DNA from: Skeletonema tropicum
Lineage: Eukaryota > Bacillariophyta > Thalassiosirophyceae > Thalassiosirales > Thalassiosiraceae
Direction: 5' to 3'
Length of the DNA stretch: 64,000 nt
Assembly (NCBI GenBank): GCA_037178625.1
Contig: CM074133.1
Span: 2,418,001 to 2,482,000 of the forward strand
The notes below the pieces were generated by a model that was not told the origin of the DNA, did not search any database, and saw nothing but the letters and a program-made list of their open reading frames with translations. Of this stretch, positions 43,513 through 54,401 are shown piece by piece (within the stretch, counting starts at the first letter, position 1; each line of letters begins with the position of its first letter). A program made the position numbers and the translations under genes.

Positions 43513-43865
43513 CGTAACTTCTAGGAGTCTCTGTCTTCTATGCCTTTGCAAAGCAGTAAAGTAAGCAATGAGTTGCCGTGTAGTTACAGAGGACAACCAT
43601 GCTCTTGATTCGATTGCTTTGCAGGCTGATGTATGTAACAGCTTTGTTTTGAGAGCTTCATCCTTTGACTACGTGCTCTCGTGCGGAGCCCAAACCGCTG
43701 GGCCTCTGCTCTGGGGAGGTGGGTATGTTACGACATCGTTTGGTCTTCAGGTTCGGACTACGTTGTATCACTTATCTAGCTATTTCAGCTGTGCGAAGGT
43801 GTAGTTGGTGGGTCTGAAGTACTTAGAGAGCAAAAGAGGAGAAGAAGTAGTGTTAGTTCTGCACT
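43513..43865 (+). repeat. Partial satellite unit, R2
   Basis: 5' half of the 652-bp unit, with the 78-codon frame (one substitution, His to His-Ala type change near its start); it then diverges. Confidence 0.75.
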
Positions 43866-44103
43866 GTGAAAGCAAACGTATGCCTACCTGTTTCACTTCA
43901 TCTTCGTCCTGCACCTCTCTCACACACCGTCGTCCGATGTCACATACCATCGTCATCATCCTCATCTCGGAGTTAGTCAGGTTACCAAGGCCAAACACTT
44001 AACCAGCTCAGAGGGGAGGGTGAAAATAGACAGTTTGTGTCATCAGCCGAGGTGGTGGGGAGCGGGAGGTACCGAATATGGTGCAGCTCTAGTGAATCTT
44101 CAA
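43866..44103. other. Spacer sequence, no gene recognised
   Basis: Unique sequence between satellite unit R2 and the 344-bp tandem pair. No coding evidence. Confidence 0.4.
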
Positions 44104-44830
44104 ATGATTTTTGATCAGCGCTTCGCCATGAAGTGCTCTACCACCGTCGTCGGTCGATGGAGCGGTCTCTTGAAAATAATACCACCATTCCATCATCCGT
44201 CATCAGTGGGGGATCCGGCATGGGGCGCTTGGGCCACTCTTACACCGTCGTCGTAAATGGAGTTTTTCTCTTACATCGTCGTCGCCAATGGAGGGTTCAT
44301 CATCGTCTGAGTCATTTGAGGATTGACTGTGGTATTTCAATGCTGCGGGGTCGTCGGGTTTTCCATCGGACTTATTTTTCAGCTGTACCACTGTCGTCTC
44401 CTCATGCATTCTTTATTTTTTCTCCAAATTCTATTCTCCAAATTTTCTGATGATTTGATCAGTAGTTTCGTCATGAAGTGCTCGTACCACCGTCGTCGGT
44501 CAATGGAGCGGTCTCTTGAAAATAATACCACCATTCCATCATCCGTCATCAGTGGGGAGATCCAACATGGGGTGCTTTACCGGAGCAACTCTTACACTGT
44601 CGTCGTAGATGGATTTTTTCTCTTACATCTTCGTCGCTAATGGAGGGTTCGTCATCGTTGCAGTCATTTGAAGATTGGCTTCCTGTATTATTTTGCTGGG
44701 GGGTCGTCGGGTTTTCCATCGGACTTATTTTCCAGTTGTGCAGCTATCGTCTTCGTTGTGCATTCTTCTTCCATTCATCAGCATACTTATTGGTGCTGGC
44801 GGCTGCTTTTGTGGGAGGAATGCGGTTTCA
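44104..44830 (-). repeat. Tandem pair of about 344-bp repeats
   Basis: The words TGATCAG...CATGAAGTGCTC, ACCACCGTCGTCGGTC, GGAGCGGTCTCTTGAAAATAA and GGTCGTCGGGTTTTCCATCGG occur twice at an offset of about 344 bp, with scattered differences. On the minus strand part reads as acidic SSNDSDDDEPSIGDDD, suggesting derivation from a coding sequence. Confidence 0.75.
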
Positions 44831-45055
44831 TATGCTTTTTGGAGATTAGTTTGTTTGACGAAGGAGCATCACTGCCGCACTTGAGGCGACAACACTCTTA
44901 CTTCGCTTCTTGAAATTTCTTTTTTCATTGTTTGAACACGGCCCCGATTGGGCGAAAGACCTAAAGACTCCATAGTCTAACATGCTCCGCACCACTCTTC
45001 TTGGAGTGTAGGAAATTAGCGGGCGTAGAGCCGGGTTGGGTGTTCGATTTATCCT

Positions 45056-45343
45056 TTATGCCAGAGTGTGGCATACCACAAAACTGCGTTTCTGCGTTGA
45101 AAACAGCAGTTTGGGCGGATGTTGAACTTGTTTTTTGAGTATCGCTTGCTGGAGCTCCGTGGGTACAGCGTTGATCAATGACTTGGCTTTACCGAGGGCT
45201 TTTTTGTAGATTAGCTTCTCCTCATTGTTGGTAGCCTTGTCAGACTTAGTGGATTTGGGTCCGGCCGGAGGATGAGTCTTCTTACTCTTACGGCGGTTGA
45301 TCTTCGCAGACCTGGAGGCGTTATCCATTCTCTTGTCGTTCAT
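45056..45343 (-). CDS. Small basic hypothetical protein, 95 aa
   Basis: MNDKRMDNASRSAKINRRKS... to a stop at 45056: a Lys/Arg-rich head and a helical middle (KALGKAKSLINAVPTELQQA). Composition is coding-like, but the context is repeat-rich. The flank just upstream, GTTGTTAAAGTGGGGGGAGAG (about 45347-45397), is copied at 46718-46767. No family recognised. Confidence 0.35.
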   Translation of the reverse strand: MNDKRMDNASRSAKINRRKSKKTHPPAGPKSTKSDKATNNEEKLIYKKALGKAKSLINAVPTELQQAILKKQVQHPPKLLFSTQKRSFVVCHTLA

Positions 45344-45663
45344 CGTAGTTGTTAAAGTGGGGGGAGAGATGTGTCAGAAGTAGGAAGAAGTATTAAACTT
45401 ACGTCTACTAATCGATAAATTATCCAGTAGTTTGATACACTAGTGTGCTTGCAGAGCCTAATTATGGAGCTTATAATTTCAGCGGTCTCAAGGCCGCCAT
45501 CGTCGGAGGTTGCTAAGCAGTTCCACGATTCCACGGTTCGCAGAAGCATTTGTGACAATCCCAATGTTGTCAAGTGAATTTCCCTTTCACAGATTTGATT
45601 TACATTTCTTAAATTGTTTGTTTCTTCAATTTGTTGAGTTTACGATTGTGTCTGAAAGGACAC

Positions 45664-45729
45664 TTTATTTCTTGGAGACAAGCAGAGAAGCTGACGAAGT
45701 CAAGCTTCGATGCGTCTCCAAGAAATAAA
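45664..45729. repeat. 16-bp perfect inverted repeat with nested stem
   Basis: Arms TTTATTTCTTGGAGAC (45664-45679) and GTCTCCAAGAAATAAA (45714-45729) enclose 34 nt that can itself pair (GAAGCT with AGCTTC). It could fold into a long hairpin as RNA or DNA; might be the remains of a small inverted-repeat element. Confidence 0.85.
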
Positions 45730-45799
45730 AAGGGCGTCAGAGTCAAGATCATCCTAAGTCAGGACAACCGGCTCTCTCAGCCCTGATCGCATAGGTTAG

Positions 45800-46049
45800 A
45801 AGGTTGACGTTTGCGACAGCTTTTTGTGCAATAGCTTCGTCGTTTTTGATTACATGCTTTTGCTTGCAAGCGGCTGTGGTCAACCAATCATTGATTTGGA
45901 CGTAACTACCAGAGGAAAGTCACTTGCAATCAACCCTTCATGGAGCCCGCCTCACCGCGAAGCGAGTAAAAATGAGCTCCCCCCTTGGGGGGTTGGGGGG
46001 GGCTGCGCCTGCGGCCATGCGGCTGCAGTCAACCCTTCATTAATGCGGA
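45800..46049 (+). repeat. Partial satellite unit, R3
   Basis: 3' part of the 652-bp unit, including ACGTAACTACCAGAGGAAAG and the G-rich palindrome, directly followed by the full unit R4. Confidence 0.75.
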
Positions 46050-46701
46050 CGTAACTTCTAGGAGTCTCTGTCTTCTATGCCTTTGCAAATCAGTAAAGTA
46101 AGCAATGAGTTGCCGTGTAGTTACAGAGGACAACCATACTCTTGATTCGATTGCTTTGCAGGCTGATGTATGTAACAGCTTTGTTTTGAGAGCTTCATCC
46201 TTTGACTACGTGCTCTCGTGCGGAACCCAAACCGCTGGGCCTCTGCTCTGGGGAGGTGGGTATGTTACGACATCGTTTGGTCTTCAGGTTCGGACTACGT
46301 TGTATCACTTATCGAGCTATTTCAGCTGTGCGAAGGTGTAGTTGGTGGGTCTGAAGTACTTAAAGAGCAAAAGAGGAGAAGAGTAGTGTCAGTTTTGCAG
46401 CGTGAAAAAAAATTTATGTCCACCTCTTCCACTTCATCTTCGTCCAAGAAGGTAGATTTTTGCGACAGCTTTTTGTGCAATAGCTTCGTCGTTTTTGATT
46501 ACGTGCTTTTGCTTGCAGTGCCGAGATCTATCCTTCATTGATTTGGACGTAACTACCAGAGGAAAGTCACTTGCAATCAACCCTTCATGGAGCCCGCCTC
46601 ACCGCGAAGCGAGTAAAAATGAGCTCCCCCCTGCTTGGGGGGTTGGGGGGGGCTGCGCCTGCGGCCATGCGGCTGCAGTCAACCCTTCATTATAATGCGG
46701 A
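46050..46701 (+). repeat. 652-bp satellite-like unit, R4
   Basis: Second full-length unit; starts CGTAACTTCTAGGAG and ends at the start of a truncated fifth unit (46702-46717). Nearly identical to R1, with small indels. Confidence 0.85.
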
Positions 46702-46849
46702 CGTAACTTCTAGGAGTTGTTAAAGTGGGGGGAGAGATGTGTCAGAAATAGGAAGAAGTATTAAACTGGCTGTCTTCGACCGCTTTTTCCTCTTTTGCGA
46801 GCTTTAGCGACGCAACCATGATGCGTTGCCATTATGCTACTTATGCATG
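46702..46849. repeat. Patchwork of three short copied segments
   Basis: 46702-46717 is the first bases of the satellite unit; 46718-46767 copies the flank at about 45347-45397; 46766-46849 copies the 84-bp IF-2 downstream segment (29784-29867). The joins are abrupt, with the words overlapping by one or two bases. Confidence 0.8.
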
Positions 46850-47139
46850 AACCGTGAGAATCCCTACGTAAAGCCTGTCCCCCGTTTTTTTTTGGTTCCG
46901 ACGATCTCAACTTTTTGCTCTCCACCACCGTAGCCACAAAAGATCCGCCCTCCCGTAGTATCATACTACCAACCATACCATAGGGCACACACAACGCATA
47001 ATAACTTGATAACATACTGTCCCCTACAGAATTTTCCGTAGAATTCAACGGTGGCCGCCGATTTGTTACGTTTGCAGCGGTTTTATTTACGTATCGTCAT
47101 AAAGCTGACGGTGCGTGATAATTAATTTATTCCACGCCG

Positions 47140-47437
47140 ATGACAGTCCGTCACCTCTGGGTGCATGCTTTGGGTGGCTTTAGCAGCAAACCACACCAAG
47201 CATTATCTATTTTGAAAGGGAAAAGAGTTGCCTTCGATGCTGCAATCATATTGAACAAGGTAAACGGCAAGGAGCTGACGAAACTGACTTCAACAAACGA
47301 ACCAACTTATGCATCTCCGGATATATTAGACTACGTGCAAGAGTTTCACGAGCTGGTGATTGATGCAGGAGTAATACCCTGCTACGTATTTGACGGGAAA
47401 GCGCCGCCAATAAAGAATAGAGAGAAGTTGCGTAGGA
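47140..47437 (+). pseudogene. Flap-endonuclease/XPG-family N-terminal domain, truncated at duplication junction
   Basis: ATG 47140. The XPG N-domain signature GKRVAFDAAIILNK (first metal-binding Asp) and VIPCYVFDGKAPPIKNREKLRR (second Asp region) are clear. After the codon for RR at about 47434 the sequence switches to the IF-2 3' fragment in another frame and stops at 47469. The XPG internal domain with its remaining acidic residues is missing, so there is no nuclease activity. Which member (FEN1, EXO1, GEN1) cannot be decided from this part. Confidence 0.75.
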
Positions 47438-48115
47438 ACAATAAGGATTCCAGTGGTCATCAAGGCTGACTCACATGGAGCATTAGAGGCTGTTCGTGAT
47501 GCATTGGTCAGCATTGGGACAGATTCCAAGCTTGATATTATTATCGACCCAGTGGAGATGAGCACAGGAGTTGTGACAACATCTGACGTGAGAATGGCAA
47601 GAGAAAGTGATGCTGCCATTTTCTGTTTTGGTAAGGTAGGCATTGCTGACAAGGAAACGAAGACCCTTGCTGAGACGGAAGAAGTATCTATTCGGAATCA
47701 TCTTATTATTTATCGGTTGTTGGAGGACGCAAAAGATGTATTTGCTGCTCATCTACCTGTTGAATACACCACCAAGATTCACGGTAAAGCAAACGTTCAG
47801 GCTGTATTTGACGTCACTGATAAGAACAAGTCAACTGTAAGCGTTGCTGGGCTGAGGGTCCTCGATGGAAACCTTTTTAAAGCAAAGTCAAGCGGAGACA
47901 AGCCTCTACCATGTTTTTACAGAGTGTTGCGTAATGGCGATGTTGTTGAAGGCTCAGATAAATTGAAGTCTAGCAGCTTGCGTAAAGTCAAGGAAGACGT
48001 CGAAAGTGTGAAAAGAGGAGAGGAGTGTGGACTTCAGCTTGATGGTTTCAACGAGTTGGAGGAGGGAGACGTGATCGAGTGCTATTCAATAGAGGAAACA
48101 AGAGTTGCTATTTAA
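47435..48115 (+). pseudogene. IF-2 3' fragment (duplicate)
   Basis: Encodes the same last 220 residues as the complete IF-2, from VIKADSHGALEAV to the stop. Lacks the G domain. A GTG at 47453 is not a credible eukaryotic start. Confidence 0.93.
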
Positions 48116-48490
48116 AAGCAACGATGTTTCACGATCAGGATGTCTTCACCAATGAACAAACTAAGTAAGAATTAGTAATCCTTCACAAGCATCGTATGTT
48201 TGCACCCTACCCTTCGAACAAGAACAAGGCAATGAAAGTTACAAGTTGCAACCAAGGACTCGTGGTCTGGCCAAGGGTAAAAAATTGGGTCTGGCTGTCT
48301 TCGACCGCTTTTTCCTCTTTTGCGAGCTTTAGCGACGCAACCATGATGCGTTGCCATTATGCTACTTATGCATGTATTGGTGCAGACTGTGCAGACGCCT
48401 GTAAAGTGACAACAGAGTCACGATATCAATACCATCTACCGCCGCTGAATGCATGAGCAATAGATAGTAGACGATTGCCGCCTTCTTTTT

Positions 48491-49609
48491 ATGTTTATCA
48501 TGAAACGACAAAGCAGCAGGCGCAGCTGCCACGGGAATGCTCTGCTGCGATTGCTATCTAAGCTGCCATTCCTCCTATTAATTATACAATTGGTTCCTCA
48601 GTACCACGTCTTACCGAACAATTTACATTTCGGAGTAACTCCTGTAGCTGCAGATGGATTGCTCACTAATCTTGCATATAAACTGAATGACCTGTTATTT
48701 CCAGCGGAAGATTACATCAATGCTGGAATCGATTTGGAAAGCAAGAGCTTGAACATTATACAAATTTCCGATATGAGGGCAAGGGACATCAAACGTCGCC
48801 TTGCTCGAGAGCACGGATATGGTGCAGATGAGCTATCAAGAATGCTTGACAAGAAGGAACTCATCAACACATTATCTTATGAAGAGCACAAGGTATATCA
48901 ACAGGAAGTTGATAAACGAAAGTGGAGAAAAATCAAATCTTCCATCATTTATACATGTGCTGCAGTGCTAGTTGTGATGTTTTGGCCATTGCTGACACAC
49001 GCATTTGAAGTTGCACATGTCAATTTCGTCGTGTATACAGACAAACGGAGGCATGAGTTATCGAGATGTCGAGAGTTCAAAAGTAAAAAGGGATACTTTG
49101 GAATGTTTCTCTTGTTCATTATTGACGGTTTATCAACTTGGCTATCTGTTTCGGTGCTCTTATCTTGGGTCATGAGGTCAAAGTATTTCTTTCCAGTTCC
49201 CAACATACCCATCAAGCCAGCACAATTGCTTGCAGGAGGCGTAGGTGGTGATGCAGGTGCATTAGGTCAATATGGCATCAATGTTGGACCTATGATCATA
49301 TCTGGACTATTTCGGTTTCTCAATAATCGCGTCGAGGGAATGATTGGAAAGGCGATGTCTAGTGCTTTTCAAAGACAACGGAAAGATGCTAGAAAAGAAG
49401 AGCGAGCTAAAGAGAAGGAGGAGAGGCGAAGGATGAAGAAGGAGGCCAAACGTAAAATGAAGGAGGAAGAAGAGAGAGCAAGACAAGAAGCAGAAGAGAG
49501 AGCGAGAGTAATGCAACAAAATAGTACTGCGGAAGCATCGAATTGTGAAACTGAGGAGTCAGACCCGGGCTCCGGAAAATTCACTTCACCCTTTGACGAC
49601 TTGGATTAA
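48491..49609 (+). CDS. Transmembrane protein of unknown function, copy B
   Basis: 372 aa, one residue different from copy A (29984-31102): Leu in place of Ile before SRMLDKKEL. Same signal anchor, two membrane helices and charged coiled coil. Both copies are open, so dosage may be doubled. Confidence 0.75.
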   Translation: MFIMKRQSSRRSCHGNALLRLLSKLPFLLLIIQLVPQYHVLPNNLHFGVTPVAADGLLTNLAYKLNDLLFPAEDYINAGIDLESKSLNIIQISDMRARDIKRRLAREHGYGADELSRMLDKKELINTLSYEEHKVYQQEVDKRKWRKIKSSIIYTCAAVLVVMFWPLLTHAFEVAHVNFVVYTDKRRHELSRCREFKSKKGYFGMFLLFIIDGLSTWLSVSVLLSWVMRSKYFFPVPNIPIKPAQLLAGGVGGDAGALGQYGINVGPMIISGLFRFLNNRVEGMIGKAMSSAFQRQRKDARKEERAKEKEERRRMKKEAKRKMKEEEERARQEAEERARVMQQNSTAEASNCETEESDPGSGKFTSPFDDLD

Positions 49610-49630
49610 TGCTAATACTTTCATAGCAAT

Positions 49631-51194
49631 CTATTGGTAAACCGACGGCGAGTACTCTCCATTGATCCACGGCTTGTTGTATAAACCGTATTCATTGTGG
49701 TAAGACATATCATTTAGTAGAATGCGTTCTGCCTGATGCCAAAGTCGATGGTGTTCCAAAGCGAGTTCTCTTCCTCGCTGTCCTATTGTCATCCTCTCTA
49801 GCTCATTTGCCGGCTTCAAGTAGTATAAAATCTTGGACTCCAAGTCCGATATGTTGTGATAAACCACAAAATTTACTCCGTCTACCATCATATGCGGCCA
49901 ATAGGTCTGTGGATCATGCAATACAAGCGCTCCCGAGAGCAGAGCTTCGTCAAGTCTAAGATGATCTTCCCATTTGTCTGGAAAAAGAGATGAGCAAATG
50001 CTTGGTTTGTCAGACACAACGACGAAAAGATATGCGACATGCGATGCAGCAACCTTCACTAAATCTTCTGGACTACATACCTCGTTGAGCGAGAACTATT
50101 ATTTTTGTCTCCAACATGCCTCGAATGTAAGCCTTGTGAACTCTCCTCCTTCCCATTCCTCTGATGTAGCCAGCAATGTCCGTATTAACTGTGATCTCGG
50201 GGTGCTTGGCTGCTATTTGCACAACCGACTCGGTCACATAGTTGCGTAAAGAGCAACGTGTATTGCATGCATCTTCGTTCCAAAATGTTCGTACATCAGT
50301 GTTTCTTGGCAAATGAGCTACGGTATAACTCAAGCTCAAGCCAACCCCTAGACTACTTGACAAATTTCGTTCTTCCATGTAATCGTCGATTGCACTGTTA
50401 ATATCCTCCCTCACATGAAACGACAGTCTCTGAACTGATGCACAAGCCGGATTCAGCTTTTCTTCGTCAAAGATGTTCGTAAAGTTCAGCGGTTTTGCCA
50501 AAGACGACGCCATGCTGATACTCTTTCCACTTTTCATCTCATTCACCCAGTACATCATATGTCGACCTTTCTGAGCAGTGCGTGTGATAAAGTTGATACG
50601 CTTGCAGCCAACCATTGGAGATATTGTGTTATTCACGTTCCAAAGCCAGCCGTTCCCAATGCCATTGTCTGACACGTCGTAGATGAATATCTTCCATTCT
50701 GGATCAATATCATCGAGTTCGTGCTGAGAAAGGTTGTCTGCAAATGTCTTCCCAAGTCTATCTAGTCGAATCTGCATACTAGTGTTGACCAGTGGAGCAA
50801 TAGCTTTGAACTCGGAACTGACCCATATCACATCTGGATCGTGCATTTGTGATTCGCCAACTTGAATCAGTCTCTCTGATTCATTCCACCCGTTGCATAG
50901 GAAATGTTTAATTTTTTCATTTCTCTGACGTTCTGTGAGATGACAGTAAAGAGGGCGCTTCTTTTGCGTTGTACTTATTGACGTTGTTGTTTCATTTGAT
51001 AGAGATGAGAGTGATTCAATGAGACTTTGTTTGAGCTCATCAATATCATATATTGGAGCCCTGCGTATGTTAATGAGAACCGCAGCCGTGAATATGATTG
51101 CAACTGATAGGATTCGAATTATTCTCCATTTCGTAAACCTACTGGTAGCGGAGACAGTTGTTACTCTTGTTGATATCCTCAAAGGGAACGCCAT
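49631..51194 (-). CDS. Putative glycosyltransferase, type II membrane protein, copy B (intact)
   Basis: Two exons, 51194-50081 and 49977-49631, with a 103-bp GT-AG intron (49978-50080: GTATGT...TTTTTCCAG). Splicing joins IIVLAQR to DKWEDHLRLDEALLSGALVL, a block I recognise from an expanded diatom family of putative glycosyltransferases (QRDxWEDHxRLxEALxSGA). ATG 51194 gives MAFPLRIST, then a membrane anchor (IIRILSVAIIFTAAVLINI) and a lumenal part with KIFIYDVSDNGIGN. The C-terminal NISDLESKILYYL resembles GT-B C-domains. About 486 aa. Donor and acceptor sugars unknown; likely Golgi. Confidence 0.75.
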
Positions 51195-51694
51195 GATCCT
51201 ATGTTGTTGTAGGCACAATTTCAATTGAAAATCTCTTGAAGTTGCATGCGCTTGTGTTATTTTCTCTATTGATGGTACTGATTTTCGATTTTGTAGCGCC
51301 TTAGATGGACGCATCTTATATATCGCTTCGTTTTTCGACAGTGATGCTTTCAGCTAATAAGCAACTAGAAGTCGAAGCTGCGAGTATGGTGTGGAGTAGC
51401 AGAGATCAATACGTCGATATTATTCGTTATCATCTTCTCTTGCAAGTGTGCTCGTGCCATCGCCGACGATCTTTGAAGTTTATTTTAAGGGATAGCTAAT
51501 AACTGTAGGAATTCATACAGTAGCCTCCTCGGGGTGGTTGCGCCGCTCGCTATGAAAAAAGTTCTGTTGTCTGTTGCGGGTTGCGGGCGGTTGCAGGAGG
51601 AAGAGGAAATAGTTCCAGTGTTGTTGGCAGTCAGTAGTACTATACTAGCTAACAGTCAGTTAGTGGCCGCACTTTCCACTGCCTTGCATCTTCG

Positions 51695-53558
51695 ATGATG
51701 AAGCGACCAATCAGTCTTCTGTTGCGCCCTACACGATGGGTGAGATACTGTTCTCTCGACCAATTCTCGAAGCTAAGGGATTCAGCGCTATTCTTTCACG
51801 CAATCCTTCCACACAACTTCATCTGCAAGCGCTGCAGATAATAGTCAGGTGACAGTGCGCTTGGTATCAATAAACGACGTCTACGACCTCTCTAACCTTC
51901 CAAAACTAGCAACATTCATTAGATCATTAAACCCAAAAGCATCTGCTGTAACACTCAATGGCGACTTTCTCTCACCATCTGCTTTGAGTTCAATCGACAA
52001 TGGGAGAGGACACGTAGCTGCCATCACGCTGCTGCAGGAATAACGCACGTTTCTCTTGGAAATCATGAAGCCGATTTGCAAATAAGTAGTCTGAAAGATA
52101 GGTTAAACGAATTGGGTAGAAGGGGGAGCGTGACAGTTCTGAACTCCAATGTCAGCGGCTTGAGTCGCCAATCGAGAGAAATGGACATTGTCTCTTCCGA
52201 GTGCAAATCAGTCTCTGTAGCCTTGATTGGATTGATGAGCGATGAGAGTGATATGTTTAGAGACGGTACATTTCGTGGATTGAACATTGCAAATGTCAAG
52301 GAGACGTATGCAGAGATATCGGACAAGCTGAACAAAATGCCAACAAACAATGTTTCGTGCATTGTGCCATTGACGCACCAATCGCTGCAAGGAGATTTGG
52401 ATTTAGCAAAGTGGATGTTGGAGTTTCAATCACAAAGAAATAACGGAAAGCCGATTGGAGGTGTGGTACTTGGTGGACACTGAACACGTAAAAATACACG
52501 AGCGTGTTACAGATGGTGGACAACAATGAACAATCAGTCCAAGTGGTCAAGAGTGGCATGAATGCACAGAGTGCTGCAGTTGTCGATCTACAATTTCAAA
52601 ACAACACACTTGAAAGTATAAATGTCACTGTTCGAGGAATTACAGGATAGTCAGTCACCAGCCCTGTCCAATCGTGCAAACAATAGTTGACAAGAGATTG
52701 GCTGCGCTGGACAATATGAAAGACTTTACAGTCATTGATACAAGTACTATGCTAGCAGAACATTTTGTAGACTCTTTTACTGGAAAAGATCTTCCATTAT
52801 CATCGGAACACAGTCGATTTCAGCAGACAACAGTTGGAGGCTTCTTTTGCAGTGCCGTCAAGCAGGAGCTAGATGCAGATGTCTGCGTCATCAATGGTGC
52901 ACCCATGCTTGCTTCAAAGACCTACGAAAATGGCGTTATGAGTTATCAACAGTTAACGAGCGAGCTACCATATCCATTAAAGATAGTTGTTGTGGACATG
53001 ACAAGAAAACAACTACGCGATGCTATAGAGTACTCAAGAGAGAATGTTGAAGAAGGCAAATCAGCACGAGTACTGGATGATGGAAGAATAGAGCGTCGTG
53101 GATATCTGCATACTGACTTTGAATATTGGAGACAAAGCTTGACATGTGAATCAAAAGAACTTGACGACAATGAAGTCATATCTGTTGCACTTCCTCGGAA
53201 CTTGTTAAAAGGGTTCTGCCAGATTCAGCCTCTGATGGATCTCAACAAAGAGTTGGAAGAGAAGAATGCACTTCCAAACGAAGATGACTACATCAAAGCA
53301 GTCGATATTATTGTAAGATTCTGTTGCAAAGATAGATGGTCCACGATATGCAACCAACTTTCATTTGAAGATCTGGATCTGAATGGTGATGGAGTGTTGA
53401 GTTCAGATGAAATCCGTGCAGCTGTCCAGCTGATTTTGGGAGAGGAAGAGGCAACCATGGAGCTAGTGAATTCAATGATCGAAGCTATAGATACCAACTC
53501 CGATGGTCAAATTGATGAGCAAGAATGGAATCAGATCTTGGTGAGGATGAGGAAGTAG
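51695..53558 (+). pseudogene. 5'-nucleotidase-like gene, copy B, multiple indels
   Basis: Near-identical to copy A, but with small insertions or deletions at about 51776, 52024-52030, 52481, 52517, 52626 and 52651, splitting it into three frames (about 51849-52043, 52076-52483, 52674-53558). The catalytic and EF-hand segments are otherwise preserved; substitutions are very few. As written it cannot make the full protein. Confidence 0.9.
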
Positions 53559-53906
53559 GAGGTTGTAGAAAGATGCGATAAATGTGGAAATCATATGTAC
53601 ATATGACTAATCTTTCTGTAAGTTTACATAACTGTATCACCTACGTAACTATGTAACTCAAAATCAAAATGGAAATCACGACAACGACAATGACATCGCC
53701 AAGCTCAACGCTGTAGACAGTAGTAGACGCAGAAGCTCAGCTATCCTACGAAAACGCAGTATTTATCATTGCAGCCCTTGTCAGCTTCTGCGAACCCACA
53801 TCGATCGTTTGTTCTCATTTGCATTGACGACCGCAGCAAGTACATGCGCACAGCCAACACAAGCTAAAAAATCAAAAATACACAAAACGGCGACACATAA
53901 TAACAA
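53559..53906. other. Intergenic between 5'-nucleotidase copy B and AP-2 sigma
   Basis: Part of block B; also present upstream of the truncated start in block A. Must include the AP-2 sigma promoter. No other signal recognised. Confidence 0.5.
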
Positions 53907-54401
53907 ATGATTCGGTTCTTTTTATTACAAAATCGGCAGGGAAAGACACGCCTATCCAAATGGTATGTCCCTCCCCCTAGCTCTAACGCCGGTGCCACAG
54001 CCAACGGCTTTTCATCAGCAGACTACTCCGCCAACAACCAAACCGAGGCCGAGAAAGCACGTATCGAAGCAGAGGTTCATCGCCTGGTGACATCTCGTGA
54101 TAAGAAATACACCAACTTTATCGAATACAACAACTACAAATTAATTTATCGTCGGTACGCTGGATTATTTTTTACTATTGCAGTGGACGTGCAAGATAAT
54201 GAATTGAGTTACTTGGAGTCGATACATTTATTTGTGGAGTTGTTGGATTCCTACTTTGCCAATGTTTGTGAGTTGGATATCGTGTTTAACTTCAACAAGG
54301 TTTACATGATTTTAGATGAGTATATGCTTGCGGGGGAGATAGAGGAGACTAGTAAAAGAGAGATTTTGGAGAGGGTCAAATATCTTGAGAAGCTGGACTA
54401 A
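53907..54401 (+). CDS. AP2S1: AP-2 adaptor complex sigma subunit
   Basis: Small (longin-fold) subunit of the clathrin adaptor for endocytosis. 164 aa. [55 protein letters not shown] and [10 protein letters not shown] match AP-2 sigma, rather than AP-1 or AP-3, across the protein. A Ser/Asn/Ala-rich insertion of about 22 residues follows KWY. Single exon. The duplication breakpoint falls after its third codon, and only this copy is complete. Confidence 0.93.
   Translation: MIRFFLLQNRQGKTRLSKWYVPPPSSNAGATANGFSSADYSANNQTEAEKARIEAEVHRLVTSRDKKYTNFIEYNNYKLIYRRYAGLFFTIAVDVQDNELSYLESIHLFVELLDSYFANVCELDIVFNFNKVYMILDEYMLAGEIEETSKREILERVKYLEKLD

Larger units (their letters stand above)
47435..53915. 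repeat. Segmental duplication, block B
   Basis: 6,481 bp; same order as block A without the 7.46-kb insertion. The left edge lies in IF-2 coding sequence, and the right edge falls inside the complete AP-2 sigma gene, so B is continuous with native flanking DNA on the right. Differences from A are mostly single-base indels concentrated at 51540-52660. Confidence 0.95.

Noticed and set aside
46761..47048. 95-codon minus-strand open frame upstream of the XPG fragment
   Set aside because: Much of it is antisense to the 84-bp copied segment, and the rest has no conserved feature; considered chance.
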